The notes beneath the pieces were generated by a model that worked only from the letters and a program-made list of their open reading frames with translations, made no database searches and was not told where the DNA came from. A stretch of DNA of 21,969 nt from Bacillota bacterium (GTDB lineage Bacteria; Bacillota; Clostridia; Christensenellales; Aristaeellaceae), in assembly GCA_023416655.1 (NCBI GenBank), contig JAEZHK010000002.1:1-21969 (forward strand). Direction: 5' to 3'. Made by a program: the position numbers and the translations under genes. Of the stretch, positions 21,966-21,969 are shown piece after piece (positions within the stretch are counted from its first letter, which is position 1; each line of letters opens with the position of its first letter).

Positions 21966-21969
21966 CGGC

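Overview
The window comes from a high-GC bacterium that is most likely a Gram-positive Clostridia member. The evidence is the YesN/YesM-type two-component pair, an agr-type peptide cluster, a DUF5317 protein, a DUF3798 transport operon, strong AGGAGG-like ribosome sites with frequent GTG/TTG starts, and a pair of small proteins resembling clostridial spore-surface families. A Christensenellales-like lineage would fit, but that is inference. No rRNA, tRNA, CRISPR array or transposase was seen.

Layout. 1-2861: end of a sugar-type ABC operon (ATPase tail, RbsC-like permease), then a uroporphyrinogen-decarboxylase-family protein and a 149-residue protein that looks like a catalytically dead fragment of a YesM-type kinase. 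2864-3033: a multi-hairpin intergenic repeat (copy A). 3101-5761: AraC-type response regulator and YesM-type sensor kinase, closed by a terminator. 5966-7366: a polytopic transporter of unknown substrate, followed by a probable leftover tail of an alpha-mannosidase gene. 7596-11394, minus strand: a membrane GGDEF/HD-GYP cyclic-di-GMP enzyme and, upstream of it, an agr-like operon (DUF5317 protein, kinase-less membrane protein, AgrB, and a 41-residue AgrD-like propeptide).

11969-18260: a complete ABC importer with a DUF3798 binding protein, a double-NBD ATPase and two permeases. One permease carries a ~245-residue extracytoplasmic helical domain; the other has an internal tandem duplication of two membrane segments. 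18433-19424: two paralogous small Cys-rich proteins. 19425-19905: copy B of the multi-hairpin repeat, bracketed by a 28-bp direct repeat, then a consensus promoter. 19906-21929: a TIM-barrel sugar isomerase/epimerase-like protein and a sugar-binding protein, probably the start of another ABC operon.

The themes are carbohydrate or nucleoside uptake with its two-component control, plus a cell-to-cell signalling and c-di-GMP block transcribed the opposite way. The most unusual items are: (1) the two-copy structured element with compensatory stem changes; (2) the pseudo-kinase; (3) the agr cluster without a visible AgrC/AgrA; (4) a two-copy MITE-like element with ATACCAAT ends; (5) the remodelled permeases.
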